A stretch of DNA of 23,887 nt from a virus, in IMG/VR virus record IMGVR_UViG_3300028559_001543, positions 1 through 23,887 of that record. One strand, given 5' to 3'. A program made the translations under genes and the position numbers. Each line of letters opens with the position of its first letter. Within the stretch, counting starts at the first letter, position 1. Below are positions 1-8,867 of the stretch, in pieces. Below the pieces are notes generated by a model. It was not told where the DNA came from. It was given only the letters and a program-made list of their open reading frames with translations, and made no database searches.

Positions 1-65
1 GAATGATTTACAAGGATTTTCCCCAATTCGTTGTCCCTGTCACAAACTGCGAGTCATGCGGATAG
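1..65 (+). CDS. 3' end of an upstream phage gene (partial)
   Basis: The third reading frame is open from the window edge to a TAG at 63-65. Its visible end reads MIYKDFPQFVVPVTNCESCG, with a short Cys-x-x-Cys tail. It overlaps the ATG of the next gene (56) by 10 bases, the kind of stop/start overlap used throughout this cluster. The stretch is too short to assign a family. By position just before a tail-completion-like gene it may be a head-tail connector, but that is inference only. The alternative is that this frame is open by chance and the next gene starts further upstream, because its own frame is also open to the window edge. Confidence 0.35.
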   Translation, partial: MIYKDFPQFVVPVTNCESCG

Positions 66-595
66 TCACGTATCAGGAATTGGTAGGTATTGCCCTCAAC
101 GCCGTGGAAAGCCTAGTAGAAAAAGGCAAGGACGAATTGAGGGAACAGGGCCACGTTGCAACAGGTCAAGGCATAGCCTCATTAAAGGCAAAAGTTGTCG
201 AAAGTGTCGGAGATACTTTGCGCATTGGCATTGAAGGCAACGATTACCTTTTAGATTTGGACACGGGAATACCAGCGAGTAAGGTAGACACAAGTGCGGC
301 GGCCCAGGCAAGGCTATTACAGTGGGCCAGAGTCGTAAAACCTGGGCTTTCTGAGTCGAATTTAAAGCGGTTCACGTTCCTAACGCTCAATAAAGCCACT
401 ATACTTGGTTTCCCGCTACCTGGATCGTTTGCCTTTTCAAAGAACGGTAGGCGTACTGAGTGGATAAAGTTTGGCTTTGAGGTGAATGCAGACAAAATCA
501 TTCAAGAACAATTCAAGGTATTCGAGCTTTTGGTGGAAAACTTTGATGAAATCTACCAAGCGGCCATTGAAGAAGCACGAAACATAGCAGCATGA
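56..595 (+). CDS. Putative tail-completion / HK97 gp10-like protein
   Basis: This 179-residue protein lies directly before the tape measure gene and overlaps it by the four bases ATGA (592-595). Residues about 38-75 contain a TG-x-G-I-x-S-L segment followed by a G-N-D-Y-L-L-D-L-D-T-G-I-P strand-turn. That resembles the 'TGxLxxSI...' core of HK97-gp10-type neck or tail-completion proteins. Such proteins cap the tail tube or join it to the connector in siphoviruses. The C-terminal half is helical and charged, and no signal peptide or membrane segment is seen. ATG 56 is the first Met in a frame that is open to the window edge, so a start outside the window is possible. The family call is from motif and position only. 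Confidence 0.45.
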   Translation: MRIVTYQELVGIALNAVESLVEKGKDELREQGHVATGQGIASLKAKVVESVGDTLRIGIEGNDYLLDLDTGIPASKVDTSAAAQARLLQWARVVKPGLSESNLKRFTFLTLNKATILGFPLPGSFAFSKNGRRTEWIKFGFEVNADKIIQEQFKVFELLVENFDEIYQAAIEEARNIAA

Positions 596-3500
596 CCAGA
601 GTCCTTATATACGAAGTTGAGATTAAAGGTGTTAAATCGGCGGTTGAAAGCCAGGAGGATTTAGCTAGGGCCATACGGGAAACCACCAATGCCCGTAAAG
701 CTGAAAAGTTCAACACCGAAGAGTATAAGCGACTCAGTGAACAGCTTGCAGCCTTACGGGCAATACAGCAGCAGCAACGCCAGGAAGAGCGAAACGCTAT
801 CAATCAGTTTCAGCAAAACGCCGATAAGGGCAAGAACTCATACCGGGCATTGAATGCGGAATTGTCGCGGCTTCGCAACTCCTATAAAGACCTCACAGCA
901 GAGGAGCGCCGGGGATCATTTGGAGAGGAAACAGTGAGGCGCATTCAAGAACTTGACCGGGAATTAAAGGACATAGACGCAAGCCTGGGTCAATTTCAAC
1001 GCAATGTTGGTAATTACGGCGAAGCCTTCCAAGGCGTATTCACCCAACTGTCAGGGTTTGACATTGCCGCATTCGCTTCAATCCCAGGTGCAGCAGCGGC
1101 AATAGGAGAAGCTTTAATAGGGGCCTTGCAAAATGTCTACGAATTGGTGCAAGGCATTCGGGAATTACGAGGGGAAATATCAACACTTACCGACGCATCA
1201 GGGGCTGATCTTGACGACTTTACCGCACGAATAAAAGGCGTTGCTGACACCTTCGGAGAGGATCAAACCAAGATCATTGAAAGCGCCAACGCCGTTGCCA
1301 ATGCTTTTAACATCACCTTTGGCGAAGCACTAACCAGGATTGAAGAGGGGTTTGTTGCAGGTTCAAATGCCAATGGTGAGTTCTTAGACACCGTTAGCGA
1401 GTACCCACGGCTATTCCAAGAGGCCGGACTCAATGCAGATCAGTTTTTCAAAGTCGCCAACAGACAAGCGACAGAGGGTATTTTTTCCGACAAAGGAGCC
1501 GACGCAGTTAAAGAAGCGGCACTGAGCTTGCGAGAACTTACCCCAGCTACACTCAAGGCACTGGAAGGAATTGGAATCAGCGGCGAGGAAATCCAAAAAA
1601 TAATTGGCGAAAAGGGCATAGGCGGGGCCATTGCTGAGGTAGCCAAGCAACTTGACACAGTGCAAGAAAATGGGCCAAAGGCCGGGGCTGTTCTTGCGGA
1701 TGTGTTCAGAGGCCCGGGTGAGGATGCTGGCATACAGTTTATCAAGTCCCTCAAAGATGTTGACCAAGCCACGCTTTCGTTGATAGACACCACCAACGAA
1801 TACCAAACCGCACAGCTTCGCACGCTTGAAATCAATACAGAGTTTAACCGGAAACTCGTAGAGGTATCCGAGGCCATTGGCGGGGCTGGAACAAATTTGG
1901 AGGATGTAACGACGATCATCCAAACCCAGCTTTTAGAGGCTTTGATTTTGACTATCCAAGCATTCCGGGACTTAGGAACAACCATACAGCCACTTTTTGA
2001 CCTAGTAGGCGACCTTTCAAAAAGCTTTGGAGCAGCAGACGAAGAGGCGACTTCTTTTGGTGCTACGTTGTCAATTCTTGGAAAGGCTGGCGAGGTTGCG
2101 CTCGTTCCATTTCGTACAATATTTTCCGTAATTGACGCAATAAGAAAGACGCTAAACGGCACAGTTGGAAGCATTGGCCAATTCTACGACATAGTCACAA
2201 AGCCTATTCAAAACTTATTTACAACGCCTGTAAAGAATCTAAAAACCTTCACCGATCTACTAAAGACAGGAAAGGAAGATGTACTCCAATTCGGAGCAGG
2301 GAATGAAGAAGCAGCGAAGAAAGTCGATAAGGTAACCACTAGCATCACCAAGGCTAAAAAAGTCGCTGAAGAGTTTGCAAAGGGGTCGCTTGCATTTCTA
2401 AAAGGGGAAGTATCAAAGCTAGAAAGGGAGATTGAAAAGGCCGCACCCAAAGACCAACCCGCATTATTTGAACGCTTGTTTTCTGCAAAGAACCAATTAG
2501 GAAAAGCCGAAAAGGAACAAAAGGCGCTGATTGATAACTTGACCGGATTTGTAGAAGCAGTAAAGGAAGTTCAGGACGTTTCAGAAAAGACATTCCAGCG
2601 TACCCAAACCGTAACTGAGGACGGGGCAATAAAGCAGGTGCAGGTATCCGAAAAGGGGTTGCGAGTGGTTGGAGAAAGCCTTCTCACTAGGCTTGCTGGC
2701 CTTGGAAAAGAAATTGGCGAAGGTGTGCAGCAATTCACAACCAGAACCAGGACAGATTTAGAGGTGAGTTTAGATGCTTTGCTTGAAGAGTTTGGCGACT
2801 TCTTTACCTCTGGCCGATTCTTTGACACGCTCACAGAGGCCGGGGCCGCAATATCTGGCCTTGCTAGTGCGAGAAATGAATCTGAATTAAACGCCATAGA
2901 AGAGCGTTACGCCAAAGAAATTGAGTTGGCAGGTGATAACACCAAAAAGAAAGAAAAGCTTGAAAAGGAGCTTGCAGCAGAGCAGGAGCGTATAAGAAAG
3001 AAAGAGTTTGAACAGCAAAAGCGGTTTAGGATTGCGGCGGCGCTTTCTTCGCTGGCATCCGGTACGGTTAACATCCTGGCTACTCCATCAATTATCCCTG
3101 ATCCATTGGGCGCACTTTACAAGGCTGCCCAAATTGCGTTTCTGACATTTACCACTACTTCACAGATTGCCCAAATCAGCGCACAAAAAGCCGCCAAAGG
3201 CATGATCATAAAAGGCCCAAGCCACGCACACGGGGGCGTTCCTGTTCAGGTAGGCAGCACCACTATTGAAGCCGAAGGCGGGGAATGGATAGGTGATGAT
3301 GGTCAAGGGGGAACCGCCATCATCAATAAGCACAACACCGGGCGCTACTACCCTATTTTGAAACAACTCAGCGCGGTAAACTTCCCAGGCAAACGGGTTG
3401 TGTTATCTGCCATCAATGCGGATCGGGGTTACGGGGTGAAGTTTGAGCAAGGGGGATTGCTTGAGCCGAATTTTTCCAAAATGAATGTTGGCGTGTCCGG

Positions 3501-3654
3501 TGGAATTAGCATGGTTTCAATAGATGCCAACTCGATCCAGAATATGGCTGCCGCCGTTGGAGTCGGAGCTAAACGAGGGGTAGAGGCCGGGCTAGTTGTA
3601 GCCAACCGAGAAAATGAAAGGATTACACAGGCAGAACAAAAAAGTAAAATATGA
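592..3654 (+). CDS. Tail tape measure protein
   Basis: This 1020-residue protein has the usual tape measure layout. A long charged coiled coil fills residues about 15-135 and is followed by a hydrophobic Ala/Gly-rich segment at about 155-185. A long helical middle follows, and a second hydrophobic region lies at about 813-865. The C-terminal domain from about residue 870 opens with a Lys-Gly-Pro-Ser-His-Ala-His-Gly-Gly motif. That motif and the later E-x-G-E-W-I segment are typical of Bacteroidota phage tape measures. The protein sets tail length during assembly and is later ejected. At about 1.5 angstrom per residue it predicts a tail near 150 nm (inference). It is coupled by ATGA overlaps to both neighbours. 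No frameshifted chaperone pair lies directly upstream, which is unusual. Confidence 0.9.
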   Translation: MTRVLIYEVEIKGVKSAVESQEDLARAIRETTNARKAEKFNTEEYKRLSEQLAALRAIQQQQRQEERNAINQFQQNADKGKNSYRALNAELSRLRNSYKDLTAEERRGSFGEETVRRIQELDRELKDIDASLGQFQRNVGNYGEAFQGVFTQLSGFDIAAFASIPGAAAAIGEALIGALQNVYELVQGIRELRGEISTLTDASGADLDDFTARIKGVADTFGEDQTKIIESANAVANAFNITFGEALTRIEEGFVAGSNANGEFLDTVSEYPRLFQEAGLNADQFFKVANRQATEGIFSDKGADAVKEAALSLRELTPATLKALEGIGISGEEIQKIIGEKGIGGAIAEVAKQLDTVQENGPKAGAVLADVFRGPGEDAGIQFIKSLKDVDQATLSLIDTTNEYQTAQLRTLEINTEFNRKLVEVSEAIGGAGTNLEDVTTIIQTQLLEALILTIQAFRDLGTTIQPLFDLVGDLSKSFGAADEEATSFGATLSILGKAGEVALVPFRTIFSVIDAIRKTLNGTVGSIGQFYDIVTKPIQNLFTTPVKNLKTFTDLLKTGKEDVLQFGAGNEEAAKKVDKVTTSITKAKKVAEEFAKGSLAFLKGEVSKLEREIEKAAPKDQPALFERLFSAKNQLGKAEKEQKALIDNLTGFVEAVKEVQDVSEKTFQRTQTVTEDGAIKQVQVSEKGLRVVGESLLTRLAGLGKEIGEGVQQFTTRTRTDLEVSLDALLEEFGDFFTSGRFFDTLTEAGAAISGLASARNESELNAIEERYAKEIELAGDNTKKKEKLEKELAAEQERIRKKEFEQQKRFRIAAALSSLASGTVNILATPSIIPDPLGALYKAAQIAFLTFTTTSQIAQISAQKAAKGMIIKGPSHAHGGVPVQVGSTTIEAEGGEWIGDDGQGGTAIINKHNTGRYYPILKQLSAVNFPGKRVVLSAINADRGYGVKFEQGGLLEPNFSKMNVGVSGGISMVSIDANSIQNMAAAVGVGAKRGVEAGLVVANRENERITQAEQKSKI

Positions 3655-5213
3655 GTTTCACCATAACACAGCAACCAAGCGACACTGTACCACAGCCAAA
3701 AAGCAAGTACTTGGAATGGCTGCTAGGCACAACGGATTTTTTGAATAGTGCTGACGCTTACGCCACCTTCACAATTACTTTCGATCCAGGGGCCGAAGCC
3801 GATGCGCTTGCAATAATAATAGTGAATACCTTTTTCGCCACCGATTCAGCAGAGCCTTACACCGCTACAACCTACGAGCATGAAGCCAACGAGGTAAACA
3901 CTGCAAGGAATTTCGCCAACATGCTTTCGATCAGCCCTGATTTTCTTGATTGGGTTGTAGTGCATAACAATGGGCAAGTAGTGGCCACCAAGTCAAAGCC
4001 TGGCGCACTTTCTCCTTTTTCTTTTTCTTTTGCATCGTTTGTTAACCCGCCAACGGTATCAAGCACCAACGGCACCACCGAAAGCCGAAAAAGCAAGTTT
4101 GTGATTTGGGATTTGTACAAAGATTCAACCCGCATTGCGGGCCGCAAAAGTTCGGCAATTGATCCAAGTGGGGCAAATGGGGTGTGTTCAATCAAGTTAG
4201 ACCCCGCTTTCCTGTTCAATACCTACGAACCAAAAACGAACACTACCTTTTGGGCTGAAGATAAATTTTGGATGGACATTCTTTTTAGAGCCGCACTCAT
4301 TAACCAAAACAGCATTTGCCAACAAGACGTGGAGGAAGTTGTACAAGGTGATTTGTTTACCCTTGTCAATTCCATTTTTCAACCCACTGACCAATTAGGA
4401 TTTTCGCCATACACCAGCGACCCCAGCGACGACGGCCCAGGTGATCCCCTTGTAAAGTGGGTGACGGGCAACCCCTTGAGGCGGTATCTATGCAATGACT
4501 TCTTTGAGCTTGCGGGTATTTACTTGGTCAACGACGGAGCATGGCGCACCGCCGATCCTTTTTTAATCGAGTTTACAATTCACATCGGAGAAACCACTGA
4601 AACCGTAGCAGCAAGCCCCGACACCGACGCTCATCGTTTCTTTTTTGTGCCAACTGGAACCCTTAACGGATCATATACGGGCCTACTTGAGTTTGCTGAT
4701 AGTATAGATATTCAAGTCTTTGCTTATACAGATGTTGACGTGAAAACCGCATATTCTGAAAAGTTAGTTAGAACATTTTCACATCAGGATTGTGATTGCA
4801 AAGAAGTGATCATTTACCTGGGCGATCTTGGCAGTTTTGATAGCATCCGATTTGGAGAACTCCGAGCGCTCAACCAGGGCGTGACCTCAGCAACGCGAAT
4901 TTTTGAGCCTGGGGGCCGGGATTACGAAGATCAAATACAGGATGTTGCCAGAGTAGACACTATTACAGATGCACAAAACGAATTGGTGTACATTTCAGAA
5001 CCCATCAATGAATTGAACCGGGGCATGTTCGAGCAATTACAACGAAGCCCACAAATTTACCGGATTAAGCAAGTGGAAACGAGTTCAGGAACGGTATCTA
5101 AGTTAGAGCGCCTACAAATGACCAGGGGGAACTTTGTGAACATGAACAGGGGAGGGGATAAGCGTTTTGAAGGCGTGTTTAGAAGTGCATCCGGTACGAA
5201 GTGGCACCGATGA
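3651..5213 (+). CDS. Putative distal tail / tail-tip protein
   Basis: This 520-residue protein starts inside the tape measure stop codon (ATGA, 3651-3654). It looks beta-rich and has no signal peptide or membrane segment. The N-terminal 130 residues resemble a beta-sandwich with an Asn/Thr-rich turn. At about residues 380-400 a Cys-Asp-Cys segment precedes a Y-L-G-D-L-G-S-F-D-S pattern. I associate similar patterns with the large protein that follows the tape measure in Bacteroidota siphoviruses. Position right after the tape measure is where distal tail proteins are found, which supports a role at the tail tip. A terminator-like hairpin lies just after the gene. I cannot name a specific family. 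Confidence 0.5.
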   Translation: MSFTITQQPSDTVPQPKSKYLEWLLGTTDFLNSADAYATFTITFDPGAEADALAIIIVNTFFATDSAEPYTATTYEHEANEVNTARNFANMLSISPDFLDWVVVHNNGQVVATKSKPGALSPFSFSFASFVNPPTVSSTNGTTESRKSKFVIWDLYKDSTRIAGRKSSAIDPSGANGVCSIKLDPAFLFNTYEPKTNTTFWAEDKFWMDILFRAALINQNSICQQDVEEVVQGDLFTLVNSIFQPTDQLGFSPYTSDPSDDGPGDPLVKWVTGNPLRRYLCNDFFELAGIYLVNDGAWRTADPFLIEFTIHIGETTETVAASPDTDAHRFFFVPTGTLNGSYTGLLEFADSIDIQVFAYTDVDVKTAYSEKLVRTFSHQDCDCKEVIIYLGDLGSFDSIRFGELRALNQGVTSATRIFEPGGRDYEDQIQDVARVDTITDAQNELVYISEPINELNRGMFEQLQRSPQIYRIKQVETSSGTVSKLERLQMTRGNFVNMNRGGDKRFEGVFRSASGTKWHR

Positions 5214-5220
5214 GGGCAAT

Positions 5221-5243
5221 AAAAAAGGGGGCTATTAACCCCC
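5221..5243 (-). terminator. Minus-oriented terminator-like hairpin
   Basis: GGGGG (5227-5231) and CCCCC (5239-5243) flank a seven-base loop, and six A bases sit at 5221-5226. Read on the minus strand this is a stem followed by six T bases, the form of an intrinsic terminator. On the plus strand no T-run follows. No minus-strand gene is seen nearby, so it may block antisense transcripts or act as a 3' RNA end stabiliser for the gene ending at 5213. Confidence 0.35.
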
Positions 5244-5325
5244 GCAGTGACATATTTACTTTATTTCATGAACATAAAAAACAAGTACTTCATAATTCAC
5301 AACCCCACAAATCTACACCAACGAA

Positions 5326-7398
5326 ATGATAAAAGCAAAGAAAATTTCTGGCGTTCCAGCGCATTTACTAACCGATGGTGAGTTTTATTTTGATCTGCCA
5401 GAGGATTACGGCATCCGCAAATCAAAGAGCCGTAGTGAGCTTGATACAGAGAACAAGGTAAGCCAGGAGGTTGCTTTGTCTTTTACGCTACCTCGAAGCC
5501 CAGGCAATGACTATTTCTTTGCTGACTACACCGGGGCAATTAATGTATGGGTTTGGGACAATGGCGAGATATTAGAGTTTGACGAAATCCGACTGACAGA
5601 AACCAAGGAAGAAGGGTATGAAGTAGAAATTTACGGCTCAAATTGGGCTGAAAAGTTACAAAGATTGCGAGTTCGGGATGTGGATTTGGGCGAATTTGAG
5701 TACACGGACGCAGAAATTGCAGCAGCTTGGAGTGATGAAACGATCATGGCAACCCCTACCCTAGCAAGTTACGGCGGTTGGAACCAGGAAGGAAGTTCAA
5801 CTTTGAAGGATTTGCGCATGTGGTTCAACCTTACTAAAGTCATGCGTGCCTGTTTTTGCGCCATTGGCTGGCAGTTTGAAAGCAGCGTTTGGGATGTATG
5901 GCCGTTCAATAGGCTTTACGGGTACATTTCAGGTGAGTATTGGTACAGCTACGATGGCAAACAAGACCCTTTAAGAATAGCGGCAGACAACAACAGCGCG
6001 TTAAATTTTACAGGACTTGTTGAAAACTTGATCTTTCCCAATACGATTTACGATCCTTTTGATTTGTACAACAGCATAAGCAACCCAGGAGAATACTTTT
6101 ACCCGTCAGGAGGGCAAAGCGAAATCGACTTACATTTTCGGCTTACTTGCACAATCGAACTCCCCGCTACACCCGCCGCTGATCCATCGCCAACATGGTC
6201 GCTTTTGCTTTACCAGTTTGAGGCCCCAACCGATACGCTATTTTTTCCTTTTGTCGAACAATTTCAGGGCGTTCCTGGAGAAGCTCAGACGATCAACATC
6301 GACATAGATTTTAGAATTGAAAACGTTCTTGCCGGAACAACGTTTGGGATGTTTGTAGAGTATCAGGATAAAATCACCCCAGGCGGAATAGACTACCCTT
6401 GGACTCTTCTTGCTGGTGGGTTGTTGAAGTTTGAACCTGATCCACCGCGCTACATTGAAAATGACACCATCAATTTGGGGGATTTGATTGATCCAAATCT
6501 AAACGCCCTAGATTTATTCAAGGGGATGCAGCACATGGTGAGCGGAATTATCAAACCCGACTTCAATACCAAAACTATAAGTCTTTACCCGCCGTACCAA
6601 ACAAGGATTGACGCTACCGTAATGGAGGGCTTTTTCCTAAACTCTGCCCTGGATTTTACTGCAAAAACTCAGGGAGGATCTTTGGTGAAACGCGAAATCA
6701 GTGAAGCGTACGAAAGGTATTTACGGCTACAATTCAAAGAAAGCTCCGATGAGTATATTTCGAAGCAAAATTACCCTGTTCAAATCTGGTCAAAGCTTGT
6801 CGATACGGGAGGTCAAAAAGAGGAAACTAAGGTACTTGAAAATCCAATTTTTGAGCCAACAATTGAGCGAGACACAACCGTTGAGGAAATAGGATTTTTG
6901 CCTGATGGATCAAGCGTAAATGCTACACCCGCGCTTATGGCCTTGTGGGACAATGAAGACGGAGAATTGAGTAAAAAACTAGGCTACCGGGTAGCGTATA
7001 ACCATGGACTTGTTGAACAATTGGACGGCTCAGGCGATCCTTTTCAGCTTGTTTACGAAGGGGTAGCTATTTCTGAGTTTGGGTACTTATCACAGTGGCC
7101 CACGCGCCGGGTAAGTGTGAATGGTTTTTACAGGCCAATTTACGGATCAAGTAATGGCGACTTTTACACAGCGTTTTGGCGGCTGAAAATTGTAAAGGAT
7201 TTTTACAAAAACGCTGACTTTGAATTGCTGCTTTGGTTGACTGAGCAGGATTATAAAGAGCTAGATTTTCGTAAACCAGTGCTTGTTGATTATTACGGGT
7301 ATCGGCTATTCAAAGCCCTGGCAGTAAAAGACCACCGGGGAAGTTTTGTAAGCACACCCGTAACTTTGGTTGAAGAGAGTGAAAACACGATACAATGA
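5326..7398 (+). CDS. Putative baseplate / tail-associated structural protein
   Basis: This 690-residue protein is aromatic- and Asp/Glu-rich and has no signal peptide. The first 120 residues form a compact beta-rich block (E-D-Y-G-I-R ... L-P-R-S-P-G-N-D-Y-F-F). A Trp-rich block with several W/Y clusters follows at about residues 130-210, and then a long beta-rich C-terminal half. With the preceding gene it forms the pair of large tail-tip proteins expected after a tape measure gene, so a hub or receptor-proximal structural role is inferred. A 112-base gap separates it from the previous gene, so it may have its own leader. Its stop overlaps the next start by ATGA (7395-7398). No enzymatic motif was recognised. 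Confidence 0.45.
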   Translation: MIKAKKISGVPAHLLTDGEFYFDLPEDYGIRKSKSRSELDTENKVSQEVALSFTLPRSPGNDYFFADYTGAINVWVWDNGEILEFDEIRLTETKEEGYEVEIYGSNWAEKLQRLRVRDVDLGEFEYTDAEIAAAWSDETIMATPTLASYGGWNQEGSSTLKDLRMWFNLTKVMRACFCAIGWQFESSVWDVWPFNRLYGYISGEYWYSYDGKQDPLRIAADNNSALNFTGLVENLIFPNTIYDPFDLYNSISNPGEYFYPSGGQSEIDLHFRLTCTIELPATPAADPSPTWSLLLYQFEAPTDTLFFPFVEQFQGVPGEAQTINIDIDFRIENVLAGTTFGMFVEYQDKITPGGIDYPWTLLAGGLLKFEPDPPRYIENDTINLGDLIDPNLNALDLFKGMQHMVSGIIKPDFNTKTISLYPPYQTRIDATVMEGFFLNSALDFTAKTQGGSLVKREISEAYERYLRLQFKESSDEYISKQNYPVQIWSKLVDTGGQKEETKVLENPIFEPTIERDTTVEEIGFLPDGSSVNATPALMALWDNEDGELSKKLGYRVAYNHGLVEQLDGSGDPFQLVYEGVAISEFGYLSQWPTRRVSVNGFYRPIYGSSNGDFYTAFWRLKIVKDFYKNADFELLLWLTEQDYKELDFRKPVLVDYYGYRLFKALAVKDHRGSFVSTPVTLVEESENTIQ

Positions 7399-7604
7399 TC
7401 AGGACAACACATTTAAACGACGAAGAAAAGCAAGCCATTTCCGATATGGCAGAACAGGAAATCACCTGGGAGGATGCAAAGACACTTTTCCAACTTGGAT
7501 TTTGGCGCGGCTCTGAATGCTGCGCAGATTTGAAGGACATCAAAAAATGGATCAAATGGGCTATACACGACGGGAGTCTACCCGAATCGACATTGAAAAA
7601 GTGA
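7395..7604 (+). CDS. Small helical phage protein, unknown function
   Basis: This 69-residue acidic, mostly helical protein is coupled to the upstream tail gene by an ATGA overlap. It contains three Trp in its C-terminal half and a Cys-Cys pair at about residues 43-44. Its stop codon TGA (7602-7604) sits inside a GTGA, where the next frame has a possible GTG start. The downstream ORF is in the -1 frame and overlaps it by up to 88 bases. Small helical proteins with a -1 partner next to tail genes recall tail assembly chaperones (lambda G/GT type), but here the pair lies after the tail-tip genes rather than before the tape measure. That link is speculative. Confidence 0.6.
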   Translation: MIRTTHLNDEEKQAISDMAEQEITWEDAKTLFQLGFWRGSECCADLKDIKKWIKWAIHDGSLPESTLKK

Positions 7605-7819
7605 TTGTGATTTTTTACAACCGCATTGCCGGGGCTAAAGCATCAACCATTTCCGACATCCCCAAAGACCCCTTGGCTTTGTTGCTCAATATGACGTACG
7701 AGCAATTGGCAGCGGCATTGATACGAGAGGACTCCCAAAAGGGCATGAGCTGTGAGCAATTGCGGATAAAGTGGGGATTGACTGAGAGAAAATTAAGAAG
7801 GGTGACGGGGAAGAAATAG
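7517..7819 (+). CDS. Small protein with HTH-like C-terminus
   Basis: The open frame starts right after an in-frame TGA (7514-7516). Possible starts are ATG 7517 (100 residues), ATG 7556 (87 residues) or GTG 7601 (72 residues). The GTG would overlap the previous stop as GTGA, the arrangement used by neighbouring genes, so it is a serious candidate. The last 25 residues (M-S-C-E-Q-L-R-I-K-W-G-L-T-E-R-K-L-R-R-V) read like a helix-turn-helix and the tail is strongly basic, so nucleic acid binding is possible. The gene is followed by an 88-base spacer before the prohead protease. Neither the family nor the true start can be settled from sequence alone. Confidence 0.5.
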   Translation: MLRRFEGHQKMDQMGYTRRESTRIDIEKVIVIFYNRIAGAKASTISDIPKDPLALLLNMTYEQLAAALIREDSQKGMSCEQLRIKWGLTERKLRRVTGKK

Positions 7820-7907
7820 ATAAACATCCGTCAAAAACGTCCGACCACCAACCCGCCACCATTCCAAAGCCCGTGCAATAAGTAGATTTTTGTTGAAAAT
7901 CGTACAC

Positions 7908-8837
7908 ATGGCCGAGGTTTTGGACAAAGTGCAGGAAAAGATATTCACATCCTGGGAGTTTAAGGCGATCACACCACCCGCAACGCTGGAAGGAAAGATA
8001 CCGGAAAACGCAATTTACATCGAAGGGTACGCCAATACAACCGCCAAAGACCGTGTACAGGACGTTGTTGCTGCTTGGAATTGGTCAGAGCCTATTTTGT
8101 CTAGCTACATGAAAAACGGGTTTGGTACGCTCCTATTCATGCACGACCATGACAAACCCGTGGGTAAAATCTTGGAGGTTGAAGGTAGAGACGACGGGTT
8201 ATTTGTACGCGGCTTTGTGTCCAAGTCTTGGAAAGATGGTTGGATGGTTGAAGAAGGACTGATTAAAGGCTTTTCAATCGGGTATATGATTGATTGGATG
8301 AACAGCCGCTACGATGCCCAGGCCGATACCTACTACCTCGCCATCAAAGAACTGCTTGAAATCAGCATTGTGACCATCCCAGCAAATCAGGATTCACTTA
8401 TAAGTTCAATCAAAAGCCTTATTCCAAAGGCTTCAAATACAGTTAAAACAATGAAAAACTTTTTTGCAAAACTTGCGGCTATTGCTGGGATTGTGATTCC
8501 AGAGGATGCCGACGAAAAGACCGCAATTGAAGCTTTGGAAGGCGTTAAGACCCTGAAAGCAACCATTGACGCGGGCGAACTCAAAACAATGGTAGCCGCC
8601 GCCGTGGCTGAATTGGGGTTGAAGAAAATTGATGATTCAGCATTTGCTGAAAAGTCAGTAGTCGAAACCCTGAAAACTACCGTTGAGGCCCAGGCCAAAA
8701 CGATTAATGACCTGGCGGCTGAACTCGCAGGTAAGAAACTGGACGAACCAAAGCCAAGCGAAGGCAACGCGAAAACCGGACTAAGCGACACCGAAAAAGC
8801 ATTTGGGAAGGCTCTGAGAGCCTCTGTGAAAGCGTAA
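7908..8837 (+). CDS. HK97-family prohead protease with fused scaffold-like tail
   Basis: I place the start at ATG 7908 (309 residues); the frame also opens with TTG codons at 7890. Residues about 15-170 match the caudovirus prohead protease (Peptidase U35/S78) fold. The signature segments are I-E-G-Y-A-N (38-43), M-H-D-H-D-K-P-V-G with probable catalytic His79, G-F-S-I-G-Y with probable Ser123, and E-L-L-E-I-S-I-V with Glu151 before the P-A-N. The enzyme cleaves scaffold and capsid N-terminal regions in the procapsid. Residues about 180-309 are Ala/Lys/Glu-rich and helical, like a scaffold domain. An in-frame ATG at 8451 opens exactly at that domain. The major capsid gene follows 30 bases later. 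Confidence 0.9.
   Translation: MAEVLDKVQEKIFTSWEFKAITPPATLEGKIPENAIYIEGYANTTAKDRVQDVVAAWNWSEPILSSYMKNGFGTLLFMHDHDKPVGKILEVEGRDDGLFVRGFVSKSWKDGWMVEEGLIKGFSIGYMIDWMNSRYDAQADTYYLAIKELLEISIVTIPANQDSLISSIKSLIPKASNTVKTMKNFFAKLAAIAGIVIPEDADEKTAIEALEGVKTLKATIDAGELKTMVAAAVAELGLKKIDDSAFAEKSVVETLKTTVEAQAKTINDLAAELAGKKLDEPKPSEGNAKTGLSDTEKAFGKALRASVKA
8451..8837 (+). other. Possible nested scaffold start inside the protease gene
   Basis: ATG 8451 is Met182 of the protease reading frame and follows an A-rich stretch (agttaaaaca). Initiation here would give a 128-residue helical protein beginning MKNFFAKLAAIAGI, which looks like a natural N-terminus. This mirrors lambda C/Nu3, where the scaffold is made from an internal in-frame start. 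Whether the internal start is used cannot be told from sequence. Confidence 0.35.
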
Positions 8838-8867
8838 TCAATTTGCCCACACTGTAAAATATAAATA

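Noticed and set aside
1440-2174. 244-residue reverse ORF inside the tape measure gene
   Set aside because: It is Ser-rich with codon use expected of an antisense shadow; the forward frame is a clear tape measure protein.
5294-5320. AATTCACAACC shared with 22079-22089 before two start codons
   Set aside because: An 11-base match is expected by chance many times in 24 kb, and no promoter alignment supports a common leader.
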